6,351 bases of DNA from Sphingomonas sp. CCH9-E2 (GTDB taxonomy: Bacteria; Pseudomonadota; Alphaproteobacteria; Sphingomonadales; Sphingomonadaceae), in the NCBI RefSeq assembly GCF_001557215.1, contig NZ_LSJM01000048.1:1-6351 (forward strand), in the 5' to 3' direction. The notes beneath the pieces are model-generated. The model did not search any database. It saw nothing but the letters and a program-made list of their open reading frames with translations, and was not told the DNA's origin. Both the position numbers and the translations under genes were made by a program. This document shows positions 6,319 to 6,351 of the stretch, piece by piece; within the stretch, counting starts at the first letter, position 1; each line of letters opens with the position of its first letter.

Positions 6319-6351
6319 GTGCGGGGCGGGGGAGGGAACCCCGCCCCGCAC
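6319..6351. terminator. Perfect 13-bp-stem GC hairpin at the window edge
   Basis: GTGCGGGGCGGGG (6319-6331) pairs completely with 6339-6351 around the 7-nt loop GAGGGAA. Lying about 95 bp upstream of the 172-aa gene, it probably ends a transcript coming from the right on the minus strand, although no T run follows in that direction. The plus-strand continuation is outside the window, so an intrinsic terminator in that direction cannot be judged. Confidence 0.5.

Noticed and set aside
1..6351. CRISPR array, tRNA, rRNA or insertion sequence
   Set aside because: No regularly spaced direct repeats, no cloverleaf or rRNA-like stretch, and no transposase frame were seen on either strand.

Overview
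The window looks like chromosomal DNA from a GC-rich alphaproteobacterium, most probably a sphingomonad. The evidence is the UvrA sequence (the alphaproteobacterial-type zinc module with CPVSGFTI), codons ending mostly in G or C, and a CCCCTCCCGC/GCGGGAGGGG palindromic repeat of a kind I recall as common in sphingomonad genomes. The genus is inferred; no rRNA or marker gene is present to fix it.

Layout. (1) 1-2305, plus strand: the C-terminal three quarters of uvrA (nucleotide excision repair damage sensor), cut at its 5' side by the window edge. A 115-bp inverted-repeat doublet (12-126) lies inside the open frame, just before the first zinc module. (2) 2313-3861, plus strand: two overlapping genes of clearly lower GC (about 40-52% in lines counted by hand, against about 67% in uvrA), starting 7 bp after the uvrA stop. 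They encode a 248-aa protein of unknown function and a 269-aa protein resembling the DUF5677 family. They look like a horizontally acquired, translationally coupled two-gene cassette and are the best candidate here for an uncharacterised system. (3) 3862-4223: scar-like DNA holding a short minus-strand ORF that may be the 5' stump of a gene cut by the cassette, and a small CxxC protein gene with an in-frame TGA at codon 5. (4) 4224-4619, plus strand: a cupin-fold protein, probably leaderless. (5) 6226-4647, minus strand: a cysteine-rich 172-aa protein of unknown function followed by an endonuclease/exonuclease/phosphatase (EEP) family hydrolase, separated by 116 bp containing a strong GC hairpin. 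(6) 6227-6351: upstream region ending in a perfect 13-bp-stem hairpin at the window edge.

The native GC-rich genes (uvrA, cupin, EEP, 172-aa protein) show no single shared pathway. The two-gene cassette depends on its position: with no promoter or terminator seen between it and uvrA, it could be read from uvrA transcripts. The cupin and EEP genes converge with 27 bp between their stop codons.
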